23,249 bases of DNA, taken from contig CAZXOC010000096.1 of assembly GCA_964642165.1 (NCBI GenBank), forward strand, positions 1-23,249. Reading direction: 5' to 3'. Both the position numbers and the translations under genes were made by a program. Shown piece by piece: positions 1 to 5,000 of the stretch. This stretch comes from CAYRVX01 sp964642165 (lineage in GTDB: Bacteria; Planctomycetota; Phycisphaerae; SM23-33). Within the stretch, counting starts at the first letter, position 1, and each line of letters begins with the position of its first letter. The notes below the pieces were generated by a model. The model was not told the DNA's origin and did no database searches. It saw nothing but the letters and a program-made list of their open reading frames with translations.

Positions 1-594
1 TTCGCCGAGGTCGAGCAGTCGGCCTTCAGTCCGGGGAACTTCGTGCCCGGCATCGGGGCGTCGCCCGACAAGATGCTCCAAGCGCGAGTCATCTCCTACC
101 ACGACGCGCACCTGTACCGCCTGGGCCCCAACTACCAGCTCCTGCCGATCAACGCCCCCAAGGCCTGCCAGGCCGCCAACTACCAGCGCGACGCGCACAT
201 GCGCTTCGACGACAACGCCGGCGGCGGGCCGAACTACTGGCCCAACTCCATGGGCGGGCCCGCGCCCGATCCGACCGTGGCCGAGCCGCCCATCGACCTG
301 GAGGGCCAGGCCGCACGACATCCCCAGGAGTTGACGGACGATGACTTCTTCCAGGCCGGCGAGCTCTACCGCCGCGTCATGACCGACACGGATCGCGAGC
401 ACCTGGTCGGGAACATCGCCGCGCACCTCGGCGGCGCGCAGAAGCGCATCCAACGGCGTCAGGCGGCGATCTTCTACAAGGCCGACCCGGACTACGGCCG
501 CCGCGTGGCCGAGGCCCTCGACCTGGACTTGACAGAAGTCGAGCGGTTGGCTTCCATGTCACAGGACGAACGGGTCGAGGCCACGGCCGGGTGA
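1..594 (+). CDS. Catalase, haem type, C-terminal part (5' end outside window)
   Basis: This is the C-terminal 197 residues of a monofunctional haem catalase, which converts hydrogen peroxide to water and oxygen. The frame is open from base 1, so the N-terminal part with the distal histidine lies upstream of the window. Visible family features are FSPGNFVPGIG near the start and the proximal haem-ligand segment RVISYHDAHLYRLGPNY, followed by LLPIN. The tyrosine of SYHDAH (codon 97-99) is the expected axial haem ligand. The usual Phe two residues before that Ser-Tyr is Ile here. The tail carries the AARHPQELTDDDFFQAGELY region and a helical end, typical of small-subunit catalases, with no extra C-terminal flavodoxin-like domain. 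A ferritin-like gene follows after 28 bp, so the two are probably co-transcribed as a peroxide/iron defence unit. Family assignment is firm; the exact clade cannot be fixed from this fragment. Confidence 0.96.
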   Translation, partial: FAEVEQSAFSPGNFVPGIGASPDKMLQARVISYHDAHLYRLGPNYQLLPINAPKACQAANYQRDAHMRFDDNAGGGPNYWPNSMGGPAPDPTVAEPPIDLEGQAARHPQELTDDDFFQAGELYRRVMTDTDREHLVGNIAAHLGGAQKRIQRRQAAIFYKADPDYGRRVAEALDLDLTEVERLASMSQDERVEATAG

Positions 595-622
595 CCCTCC
601 GGCCGTCAGGAAGGAGATCTTC

Positions 623-1123
623 ATGGGAACGAAGGGCAGAGAGATCGTGGGGGGCGACGTCGAGAAGGTCCTGACGCTGCTGAACAAGGCGTTCGCGGAC
701 GAGTGGCTGGCGTACTACCAGTACTGGCTGGGCGCGAAGGTGGCGAAGGGCCCGATGAAGGAGGCCGTCATCGCCGAGCTGCTCCAGCACGCGGCCGACG
801 AGCTGCGCCACGCGGACATGGTGGCCAACCGCATCGTCCAGCTCGGCGGGACGCCGGTGACCACGCCCGAGGGCTGGTACAAGGAGACGAACTGCGGCTA
901 CGACGCGCCGGATGACCCGCACGTGACCGCCCTGCTGGGCCAGAACATCAAGGGCGAGCAGTGCGCGATCGGCGTCTACAACGCCATGCTCGCCGAGACC
1001 AGGGAGGCCGATCCCGTCACGTACAACATGGCCCTCCAGATCCTCGCCGACGAGATCGAGCACGAGGAGGACCTCCAGTCCCTCCAGGAAGACCTGGAGC
1101 TGATGGTCTCACGGCACGCGTAG
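623..1123 (+). CDS. Ferritin-like di-iron protein (bacterioferritin/DPS-like)
   Basis: This 166-aa four-helix-bundle protein probably oxidises and stores iron, limiting Fenton chemistry. The sequence shows a complete ferritin-type di-iron ligand set: E27, then E60-x-x-H63 (in DELRHAD), E112, and E144-x-x-H147 (in DEIEHEED). The length matches the bacterioferritin/ferritin-like family. An AAGGAG ribosome-binding site at 611-616, seven bases before the ATG, supports the start. The gene lies 28 bp after a catalase stop codon, which suggests joint expression under peroxide stress. I see no haem-binding methionine clearly placed as in true bacterioferritins, so 'ferritin-like' is safer than 'bacterioferritin'. 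No signal peptide is visible, so it is expected to be cytosolic. Confidence 0.9.
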   Translation: MGTKGREIVGGDVEKVLTLLNKAFADEWLAYYQYWLGAKVAKGPMKEAVIAELLQHAADELRHADMVANRIVQLGGTPVTTPEGWYKETNCGYDAPDDPHVTALLGQNIKGEQCAIGVYNAMLAETREADPVTYNMALQILADEIEHEEDLQSLQEDLELMVSRHA

Positions 1124-1162
1124 GCGCCTGGAGAGGGAGCCCCTGCCCGAGCAGGACCGCGG

Positions 1163-1190
1163 GACGCCCCAGAGCGGCGCCCCGGGCGTC
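1163..1190 (+). terminator. Hairpin after the catalase/ferritin pair
   Basis: GACGCCC (1163-1169) and GGGCGTC (1184-1190) form a perfect 7-bp G+C-rich stem about 40 bp after the ferritin-like stop codon. Only two T residues follow, so it is not a textbook intrinsic terminator. It may be a U-tract-poor terminator or an mRNA 3' stabiliser. Confidence 0.4.
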
Positions 1191-1276
1191 TTCGCGTGTG
1201 CGGCACTTCTTCCTGGCGCCACGTTAATCCTTTGTGTATAGTGACTTATGTGCCTCTTGGTTGCAGGACATACGTC

Positions 1277-1510
1277 ATGGACGGCAAGGGTATTACCGCA
1301 GAGGAACGGAAGCAGGCCTGGATGGCGGGTAATGACCGGCTCGCCGAGGAGGCGGCCCGCACGACGTGGGCAATTCCTACTACTCTGACAGGAGGCATTG
1401 TACGCAGTCCGGCCCTCCGTACAAGACTAACAAGTCGAAAGTATTGTTATAGAATGTCTTATAGTAACACCGGGTCGCGTTGGTTCCGCCGGATGTGGGC
1501 ACAAGAGTAA
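1277..1510 (+). CDS. Doubtful small reading frame, possibly a gene remnant
   Basis: This is a 77-codon frame opening with MDGKGITAEERKQAWMAG. Its first 36 or so residues look like a natural amphipathic, charged protein start, and an AGGA lies 8 bases before the ATG. A TATAGT hexamer (1237-1242) upstream could be a -10 element, but I find no good -35 partner. After residue 36 the composition turns erratic (many Arg, Ser and Thr with scattered Cys and Trp), as expected if the original frame was lost by a frameshift. I do not recognise the product. It lies in the less G+C-rich patch that also holds transposase-like debris. Confidence 0.22.
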   Translation: MDGKGITAEERKQAWMAGNDRLAEEAARTTWAIPTTLTGGIVRSPALRTRLTSRKYCYRMSYSNTGSRWFRRMWAQE

Positions 1511-1710
1511 CACCAGCGGCCGACATGGAATTGGGGGTGGGCACGGCCGGCAACCACGAGGTCCTGGGGCGTCCAATGCGTCGGCAGGCACGGCGGGTGC
1601 GGCTCGGGGAAGCGAAGGTGACGTACGCCGTGACCGACGGGGCCGAGTGGATCGCCAGCCAATGCCGGGGGCAGCTTCCGATAGTCGCGAACTCTCTGAC
1701 TCTCTGTTGA
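1480..1710 (+). pseudogene. Possible transposase remnant (ISKra4-like segment)
   Basis: In the frame ending at the TGA at 1708-1710, the segment KVTYAVTDGAEWIASQ followed by QLPIVAN resembles the catalytic-region motif of ISKra4-type transposases, in which a Tyr-Ala-x-x-Asp-Gly-Ala-x-Trp-Ile stretch precedes an aspartate-containing 'LDFYH' block. Here the frame ends before that block, and no complete transposase is present on either side. The same frame continues past the stop with RQLTDPFALNP. The identification rests on a short motif recalled from the family, so it is tentative. I see nothing else coding between 1124 and 1798 beyond this and the doubtful frame before it. Confidence 0.35.
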
Positions 1711-1721
1711 ACAGCGCGCCG

Positions 1722-1751
1722 CCAGTTGACAGACCCGTTCGCTCTGAACCC
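1722..1751 (+). repeat. Imperfect direct repeat, left copy, flanking the padR/radical-SAM operon
   Basis: This 30-bp stretch matches 3368-3397 at 23 of 30 positions. The core CAGTTGACAGACCCGTTCG here corresponds to CAGTTAACAGGCCCGTTCG in the other copy. Several differences fall at third codon positions if both are read as protein (RQLTDPFALNP against WQLTGPFVLDP), which suggests the copies descend from one coding or mobile sequence. Confidence 0.5.
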
Positions 1752-1775
1752 AGCAGTGGAATCGAACCTCTGGGT
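1748..1775 (-). terminator. Hairpin downstream of the radical-SAM gene
   Basis: ACCCAG (1748-1753) and CTGGGT (1770-1775) pair perfectly, with a further GG/CC pairing inside the loop. The hairpin starts 23 bases after the radical-SAM stop codon on the - strand. No U-tract follows, so it is only a candidate terminator. The enclosed GGTTCGATTCC (- strand) resembles a tRNA T-loop, but no cloverleaf can be drawn. Confidence 0.3.
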
Positions 1776-1798
1776 GGTGTCTTGCGTGTTCTGATGGG

Positions 1799-2875
1799 TC
1801 AGGCCTGAGCTTGGGCCCGCGGAAGCGAATCCAGTGTGAGCGGGATGGTCGAACCGTCGCCTCGACGGAGAGCGGCGAACCCCGCCTCGTAGAGCATCTT
1901 GCGGGCACCGGCCATGTCCAGTCCCCGGTGGTCAGAAGTGTCCGGGGCCGTGTCCCTGGGATTCGCGCCGGTTTCAGCGTAAACCACGTTGGCTCCCGAG
2001 GTCAGGCCGATCAGGTTCGGTTCGTGTACTGCGATGTTGTCCGTCTTGGGGCAGGCCAGCGACGCCAGCGCTACGACAGCCACCACCTGTGCCAGTCGAA
2101 GCTCCGAGATCTGCCCACGGTCAGCCAGTGGCGAGTTCGGCAGATACACCCGACGCATGGCCGCATGCTGGAAACAGCCGAACTCCACGCCCAGCATGAG
2201 TTGATCGACGAGTTCTTCGGGCGTGTGTTCCGGCCCGACCGGCTCGCAGCAGTAGTAGAAATCCATGCCGGCTTCCTGAATCACCCGGAAGGTCTGTTTG
2301 CGGCTTTCCGGGTCGAGGTCGGTATCGACGCCTTCCCGTAGGCGGCAGACATGGTACGCCCCGTTCACCCCCGCGTCGCGAAGCTCGCCGGCTTGCACGC
2401 GATCGAAATCGCCAATGTTGACGACGATCTGCGTGTGCTCGGGAATGGTCTTGCGGACCTGTTCGACGACATTCAGCAATCGGCCGAAGTCGAACTCGTG
2501 CATGGTCATCAAGAAGAGTGCATACAAGTCGCCACCCGACGCGAAGCCCTCGGCGCGTTCGATGACCTCCTCAATCGTCAGGCGCGTCTCCGGGAAGTGG
2601 GTATGCCCTTCACCGAAGACGCAGAATCGGCAATTGGCCGGACAGGCGAAGGTCTCGATGCCGATTTGCCCCAAGAGGATCGCTTCGTTCCTGAACCGTG
2701 TTCGCGAGACGGCGTCGGCGACGGCCCGGATCACACTGGCCTCGATGGAGGTGGCCGAGAACGACAGCATGTGGACGCACTCGTCCCGGGACGGCGCTGT
2801 CCCGTCCGAGGCTCGGGTCAGAATACCTCGCAGCCTTGCAGGCACCAGTCCGTTGTTCTTCATCTCGTCCAGCAT
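1799..2875 (-). CDS. Radical SAM protein of the BioB-like group
   Basis: This 358-aa radical S-adenosylmethionine enzyme carries the CX3CX2C [4Fe-4S] motif at C78-C82-C85 (CPANCRFC), followed by a TIM-barrel-like sequence. The overall layout recalls biotin synthase and its relatives: HxCRLREGxDT near 176-185, a Cys-Cys pair at 209-210 where BioB has its CSGG loop, and SGANVVYAETGANPRD at 293-308 near the end. The auxiliary [2Fe-2S] ligands of true BioB are not clearly conserved, so a different reaction is likely and the substrate is unknown. A GGAG eight bases before the ATG supports this start over the internal Met5. It is the second gene of a - strand operon, 35 bp after a PadR-type regulator, which probably controls it. 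No other biotin genes are visible. Confidence 0.85.
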   Translation of the reverse strand: MLDEMKNNGLVPARLRGILTRASDGTAPSRDECVHMLSFSATSIEASVIRAVADAVSRTRFRNEAILLGQIGIETFACPANCRFCVFGEGHTHFPETRLTIEEVIERAEGFASGGDLYALFLMTMHEFDFGRLLNVVEQVRKTIPEHTQIVVNIGDFDRVQAGELRDAGVNGAYHVCRLREGVDTDLDPESRKQTFRVIQEAGMDFYYCCEPVGPEHTPEELVDQLMLGVEFGCFQHAAMRRVYLPNSPLADRGQISELRLAQVVAVVALASLACPKTDNIAVHEPNLIGLTSGANVVYAETGANPRDTAPDTSDHRGLDMAGARKMLYEAGFAALRRGDGSTIPLTLDSLPRAQAQA

Positions 2876-2910
2876 GGGTCCGACTCCAAGCCTTGATGGG
2901 TGGTTTCTCG

Positions 2911-3276
2911 CTACTGCCGAGCACGGCGGAGCAGCGTTACCAGTTCATTGATGGCGTCGCGGTAGTCGTGGAGGGTGGTGAGCCACGTTTCCAGACAAGC
3001 CCAGCCCTCATCGGTCAGCGCGAAGACCCTCTTGGCAGGGCCGGTTTCACCCGTCTGCCACGATGACGTGACCAGACCCTCGTCGGCCATCTCCTTCAGC
3101 GCTCGGTAAATGCCGGGGTGGTCAGGCTCGCGCCCAGCGAAGATGCGCATGCCCGATAAGTGCTGTGCGATCTGGTAGCCGTGAGCTTGGCCTTGAGCCA
3201 GAAACGCCATGATTCCAGGGCGAAGCAGACGCGGCAGCGATTTCCCGGTACACGGACATTCGGTGGAACTCGACAT
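2911..3276 (-). CDS. PadR-family transcriptional regulator
   Basis: This 121-aa winged-helix regulator is the first gene of the operon with the radical-SAM gene. PadR hallmarks are HGYQIAQHL (32-40), PGIYRALKEMADEGLV (54-69) and GPAKRVFALTDEG (79-91), ending in a helical dimerisation segment. An N-terminal CPC pair (C7, C9) precedes the domain and could bind a metal or sense redox state; that is inference. GGAGA eight bases before the ATG supports the start. The family normally represses a neighbouring target and often itself. The perfect palindrome overlapping the predicted transcription start upstream fits autoregulation. The ligand is unknown and could be the substrate or product of the partner enzyme. 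Confidence 0.88.
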   Translation of the reverse strand: MSSSTECPCTGKSLPRLLRPGIMAFLAQGQAHGYQIAQHLSGMRIFAGREPDHPGIYRALKEMADEGLVTSSWQTGETGPAKRVFALTDEGWACLETWLTTLHDYRDAINELVTLLRRARQ

Positions 3277-3289
3277 TAGATGCTCTCCA

Positions 3290-3299
3290 CAACTAGTTG
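3290..3299. promoter_or_regulatory. Palindromic operator candidate for the PadR regulator
   Basis: CAACTAGTTG is a perfect 10-bp palindrome located just after the -10 element and covering roughly +1 to +11 of the padR transcript. Its position suits repression by a dimeric winged-helix protein. Longer flanking symmetry is absent, so binding by this PadR is inferred. Confidence 0.5.
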
Positions 3300-3306
3300 C
3301 ATAGAA

Positions 3307-3335
3307 CAGATAGCAAGGTAGAGCGTTCCTGTCAA
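3307..3335 (-). promoter_or_regulatory. Housekeeping-type promoter of the padR/radical-SAM operon
   Basis: On the - strand a perfect TTGACA -35 box (3330-3335) is separated by exactly 17 bp from TATCTG (3307-3312). The latter is preceded by TGC, giving an extended -10. Transcription should start near 3300, about 24 bases before the padR ATG. Confidence 0.7.
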
Positions 3336-3367
3336 CGTGATTTCAAGGCTTCGGTTGCCGTTCTCTG

Positions 3368-3397
3368 GCAGTTAACAGGCCCGTTCGTCTTGGACCC
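3368..3397 (+). repeat. Imperfect direct repeat, right copy
   Basis: This is the partner of the repeat at 1722-1751 (23 of 30 positions identical), in the same orientation. The two copies enclose the padR/radical-SAM operon and its promoter. Confidence 0.5.
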
Positions 3398-3611
3398 TAC
3401 CGACACTTCGAACTTCGGCCGGGTGAGCGTGTCCCCAAAAACTGGGCGCGGGTTTGAGGTGGAATCGTCTCCGGGTACGATGCGGCCGCAAGCGGTGGAC
3501 GAAGGCGTAGCGGATGACTGCTGGGTTCGCCCCGCCGCTGGGCCGCGTCGCGGGGCATTGCTGCCCCAGACCAGGCGCGGTACGATGGCACGCGCAGTCG
3601 AGGTAGCGGGC
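3398..3611. other. Non-coding stretch with an insertion-sequence-end-like motif
   Basis: I see no supported gene here. At 3429-3447 the sequence GTGTCCCCAAAAACTGGGC resembles the terminal inverted repeats of some IS3-group elements (CCCC-AAAA-CTGG type). No second end or transposase is present, so at most this is a relic. A frame open from 3297 runs through into the DUF4160 gene, but its upstream part shows no protein-like features. Confidence 0.25.
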
Positions 3612-3851
3612 GTGCCGACAATCTACCGACATAGAGGCTATCGGTTCTTCTTCTCCAACGAAGGCGACCCGCGCGAGCCGCCGCACGTGCACGTCCGCCA
3701 CGGCGAACGGGTGGCCGAGTCCTGGCTGGTCCCGCGCGTGGCTCTCGCGAGTGCGTGGCAGATGTCCGTCGCGGAACTGAACATGCTCCACGGGATCGTG
3801 CAGGAACAGCGGGAAACGTTCGAGAGGGCTTGGCATGAGCACGTTCCATGA
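3612..3851 (+). CDS. DUF4160 domain protein
   Basis: This 79-aa protein carries the DUF4160 signature PTIYRHRGYRFFFSNEGDP followed by EPPHVHVRHGE, and a helical end with ELNMLHGIVQEQRETFERAWHEH. The GTG at 3612 is preferred: a GAGG lies eight bases upstream and family members usually begin with M-P-T-I. An ATG at 3585 in the same frame would add nine unconserved residues. The gene overlaps the following DUF2442 gene by 17 bp, so the two are translated as a pair. The pair recurs in many bacteria and has been suggested to behave like a toxin-antitoxin or DNA-linked module, but no activity is established to my knowledge. The conserved H-x-H (HVHV) could bind a metal. Confidence 0.85.
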   Translation: MPTIYRHRGYRFFFSNEGDPREPPHVHVRHGERVAESWLVPRVALASAWQMSVAELNMLHGIVQEQRETFERAWHEHVP

Positions 3852-4092
3852 CACGCCCAGGGCACGGCGCGTCTGGTGTGATGAGGACAACCTGTGGGTG
3901 GAATTGGTGGACGGCCGACAGCTCGGCGTTCCCCTGGCCTACTTCCCGGCGCTGATGGATGCCAGCCCCGAACAGCGGAAGCGATGCCAGATGAGCGGCG
4001 GCGGCACGGGGCTGCACTGGGAAGAGCTCGACGAGGACATCAGCGTACCGGCGCTGCTCGCCGGAGCCCCGCAGCAGAAGGCCACTGCCTGA
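3835..4092 (+). CDS. DUF2442 domain protein
   Basis: This 85-aa protein carries the DUF2442 pattern: WVELVDGRQLGVPLAYFPAL (21-40), a short linker with SPEQRKRC, then GLHWEELDEDISVPALLAG (59-77). GAGAGG at 3822-3827, inside the upstream gene, precedes the ATG by seven bases. It is the partner of the overlapping DUF4160 gene. DUF2442 proteins are often found beside DUF4160 or DUF4062-like partners, and an antidote or DNA-binding role has been proposed on context only. A six-base inverted repeat spans its stop codon. No signal peptide or membrane segment is present. Confidence 0.87.
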   Translation: MSTFHDTPRARRVWCDEDNLWVELVDGRQLGVPLAYFPALMDASPEQRKRCQMSGGGTGLHWEELDEDISVPALLAGAPQQKATA

Positions 4093-4109
4093 CGGCCCAG
4101 GAACCGTCA
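4090..4109 (+). terminator. Small hairpin overlapping the DUF2442 stop codon
   Basis: TGACGG (4090-4095) and CCGTCA (4104-4109) form a perfect 6-bp stem with an 8-base loop, and the TGA stop lies inside the stem. There is no U-tract, so termination activity is uncertain. Confidence 0.25.
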
Positions 4110-4132
4110 AGCCCGCGTCCGTGAGCTGGTAA

Positions 4133-4234
4133 GCCATCCGGTCAACAATCGCTCGCCGCAGAGGCGTCTTCACCTACCGGCGCAAACCCAAGGCCGCGGC
4201 CTTCGCCCTCCGCGAGCGCTGGACAGGGACGTGA
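4133..4234 (+). pseudogene. C-terminal remnant of a GH2 beta-glucuronidase-type enzyme
   Basis: The frame ending at the TGA at 4232-4234 reads RGVFTYRRKPKAAAFALRER then WTGT. This closely mirrors the end of family GH2 beta-glucuronidases (E. coli GusA ends with a similar FTRDRKPKSAAFLLQKRW segment). The frame is closed by a TAA at 4130-4132, and the preceding few codons fit better in another frame (VNNRSPQ), implying a frameshift plus loss of the rest of the gene. The fragment is about 30 residues of an enzyme that normally exceeds 550. It marks a deletion or recombination scar between the DUF2442 gene and the UPF0145 gene. Confidence 0.6.
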
Positions 4235-4265
4235 GCTTCGGATTCCACCGTGCCAAGGAGAAGCC

Positions 4266-4823
4266 ATGAAAGCACTTCGACAGATCGGCTCGCTGGCCTT
4301 CGTGCTGGGGCTGTTCACCACGGTCTTCGCCGGGATCCCGTGGCACGTGCTCGTTGCCAAGGACCCCGTCGTGCCCTTGTGGCTCCAGATCGCCGTCTTC
4401 TGCCTTCTGGGCGGCATCCTCGTGGTCCTGCTGACCGTGGCCGTCGAACAGCGGATGAGCAAGCCGCCCGCGGAGCCGCCCACACCCGCGGAGCCTGACC
4501 GCTCGGTCCTGCTGCTCAACTCCGACGCCCTCCCCGGCCGGGAGATCGCCGAGGTGCTCGGCGTCGTCCAGGGCCACACGGTCTTCGCCGTCTGGCTCGG
4601 CAGGGACCTCTCCGCCATCCTCCGGCTGATCCTCGGCGGCGAGCTGACCGAGTACACCGAGATGATGGGCAAGGCCAGGGAGACCGCCACCAACAGGATG
4701 GTCGCCCAGGCCGCCGAGATGGGCGCCGACGCGATCATCAACCTTCGCTACATGACCACCAGTGTTGTGGGCACCGCGGCCGAGCTCCTGGCCTACGGCA
4801 CGGCGGTCAAGCTCCGCGAGTAA
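4266..4823 (+). CDS. Membrane-anchored UPF0145 (YbjQ-like) domain protein
   Basis: This 185-aa protein has two predicted membrane helices (about residues 8-30 and 38-60), a proline-rich linker, and a C-terminal UPF0145/YbjQ domain (about 80-185). Domain hallmarks visible are LPGREIAEVLGVVQGHTVFA, GGELTEYTEMMGKARETATN, AAEMGADAIINLRY and the closing YGTAVKL. Family members form small pentameric assemblies and were once called heavy-metal-binding domains; their function is unsettled. The N-terminal membrane hairpin is an addition relative to the usual ~105-residue cytosolic form. AAGGAG at 4256-4261 supports the start. It appears to be a single gene: a debris-filled gap precedes it and 177 bp without a gene follow it. 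Confidence 0.85.
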   Translation: MKALRQIGSLAFVLGLFTTVFAGIPWHVLVAKDPVVPLWLQIAVFCLLGGILVVLLTVAVEQRMSKPPAEPPTPAEPDRSVLLLNSDALPGREIAEVLGVVQGHTVFAVWLGRDLSAILRLILGGELTEYTEMMGKARETATNRMVAQAAEMGADAIINLRYMTTSVVGTAAELLAYGTAVKLRE

Positions 4824-4845
4824 CTATCCCTGCCGACCGCCGCGA

Positions 4846-4866
4846 GGCCGCCCTTCCCCCGCGGCC
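4846..4866 (+). terminator. G+C-rich hairpin after the UPF0145 gene
   Basis: GGCCGC (4846-4851) and GCGGCC (4861-4866) pair perfectly around a pyrimidine-rich 9-base loop, 23 bases after the stop codon. No U-tract follows. The rest of the 4824-5000 gap shows no gene and no promoter I would defend. Confidence 0.3.
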
Positions 4867-5000
4867 GCGCCCGCGCGCAACGAGCCCGCCGGACGCATCG
4901 AACTGCTGCCGAAACTTGGCGTTACGGCGGCGGTTCAAGGTGACGTGGCGGCCGCGGACCGGCTGCAGTGTCCCCTCACGGCGGAGGGAAGGGAGCGGCC

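Noticed and set aside
1748..1798. A tRNA-like T-loop (GGTTCGATTCC on the - strand) with possible acceptor pairing
   Set aside because: No D arm or anticodon arm fits, the T-stem has a mismatch and no proper 3' end follows. At most it is part of a small hairpin, so neither a tRNA gene nor an attachment site is claimed.
1811..2951. Several + strand frames of 70-217 codons across the radical-SAM gene
   Set aside because: They are antisense to a gene with an intact CX3CX2C motif, a ribosome-binding site and an operon partner, and they show no domain features.
3397..4173. A 258-codon - strand frame beginning MKTPLRRAIVDRMAYQLTDAG
   Set aside because: The start looks protein-like, but most of it is antisense to the DUF4160/DUF2442 genes, whose family motifs are clear on the + strand.
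4915..5000. A possible ECF- or sigma-70-type promoter before protein A (AAACTT then TTCAA)
   Set aside because: Spacing is plausible but the -10 side does not match a known consensus, so the operon's promoter is left unassigned.
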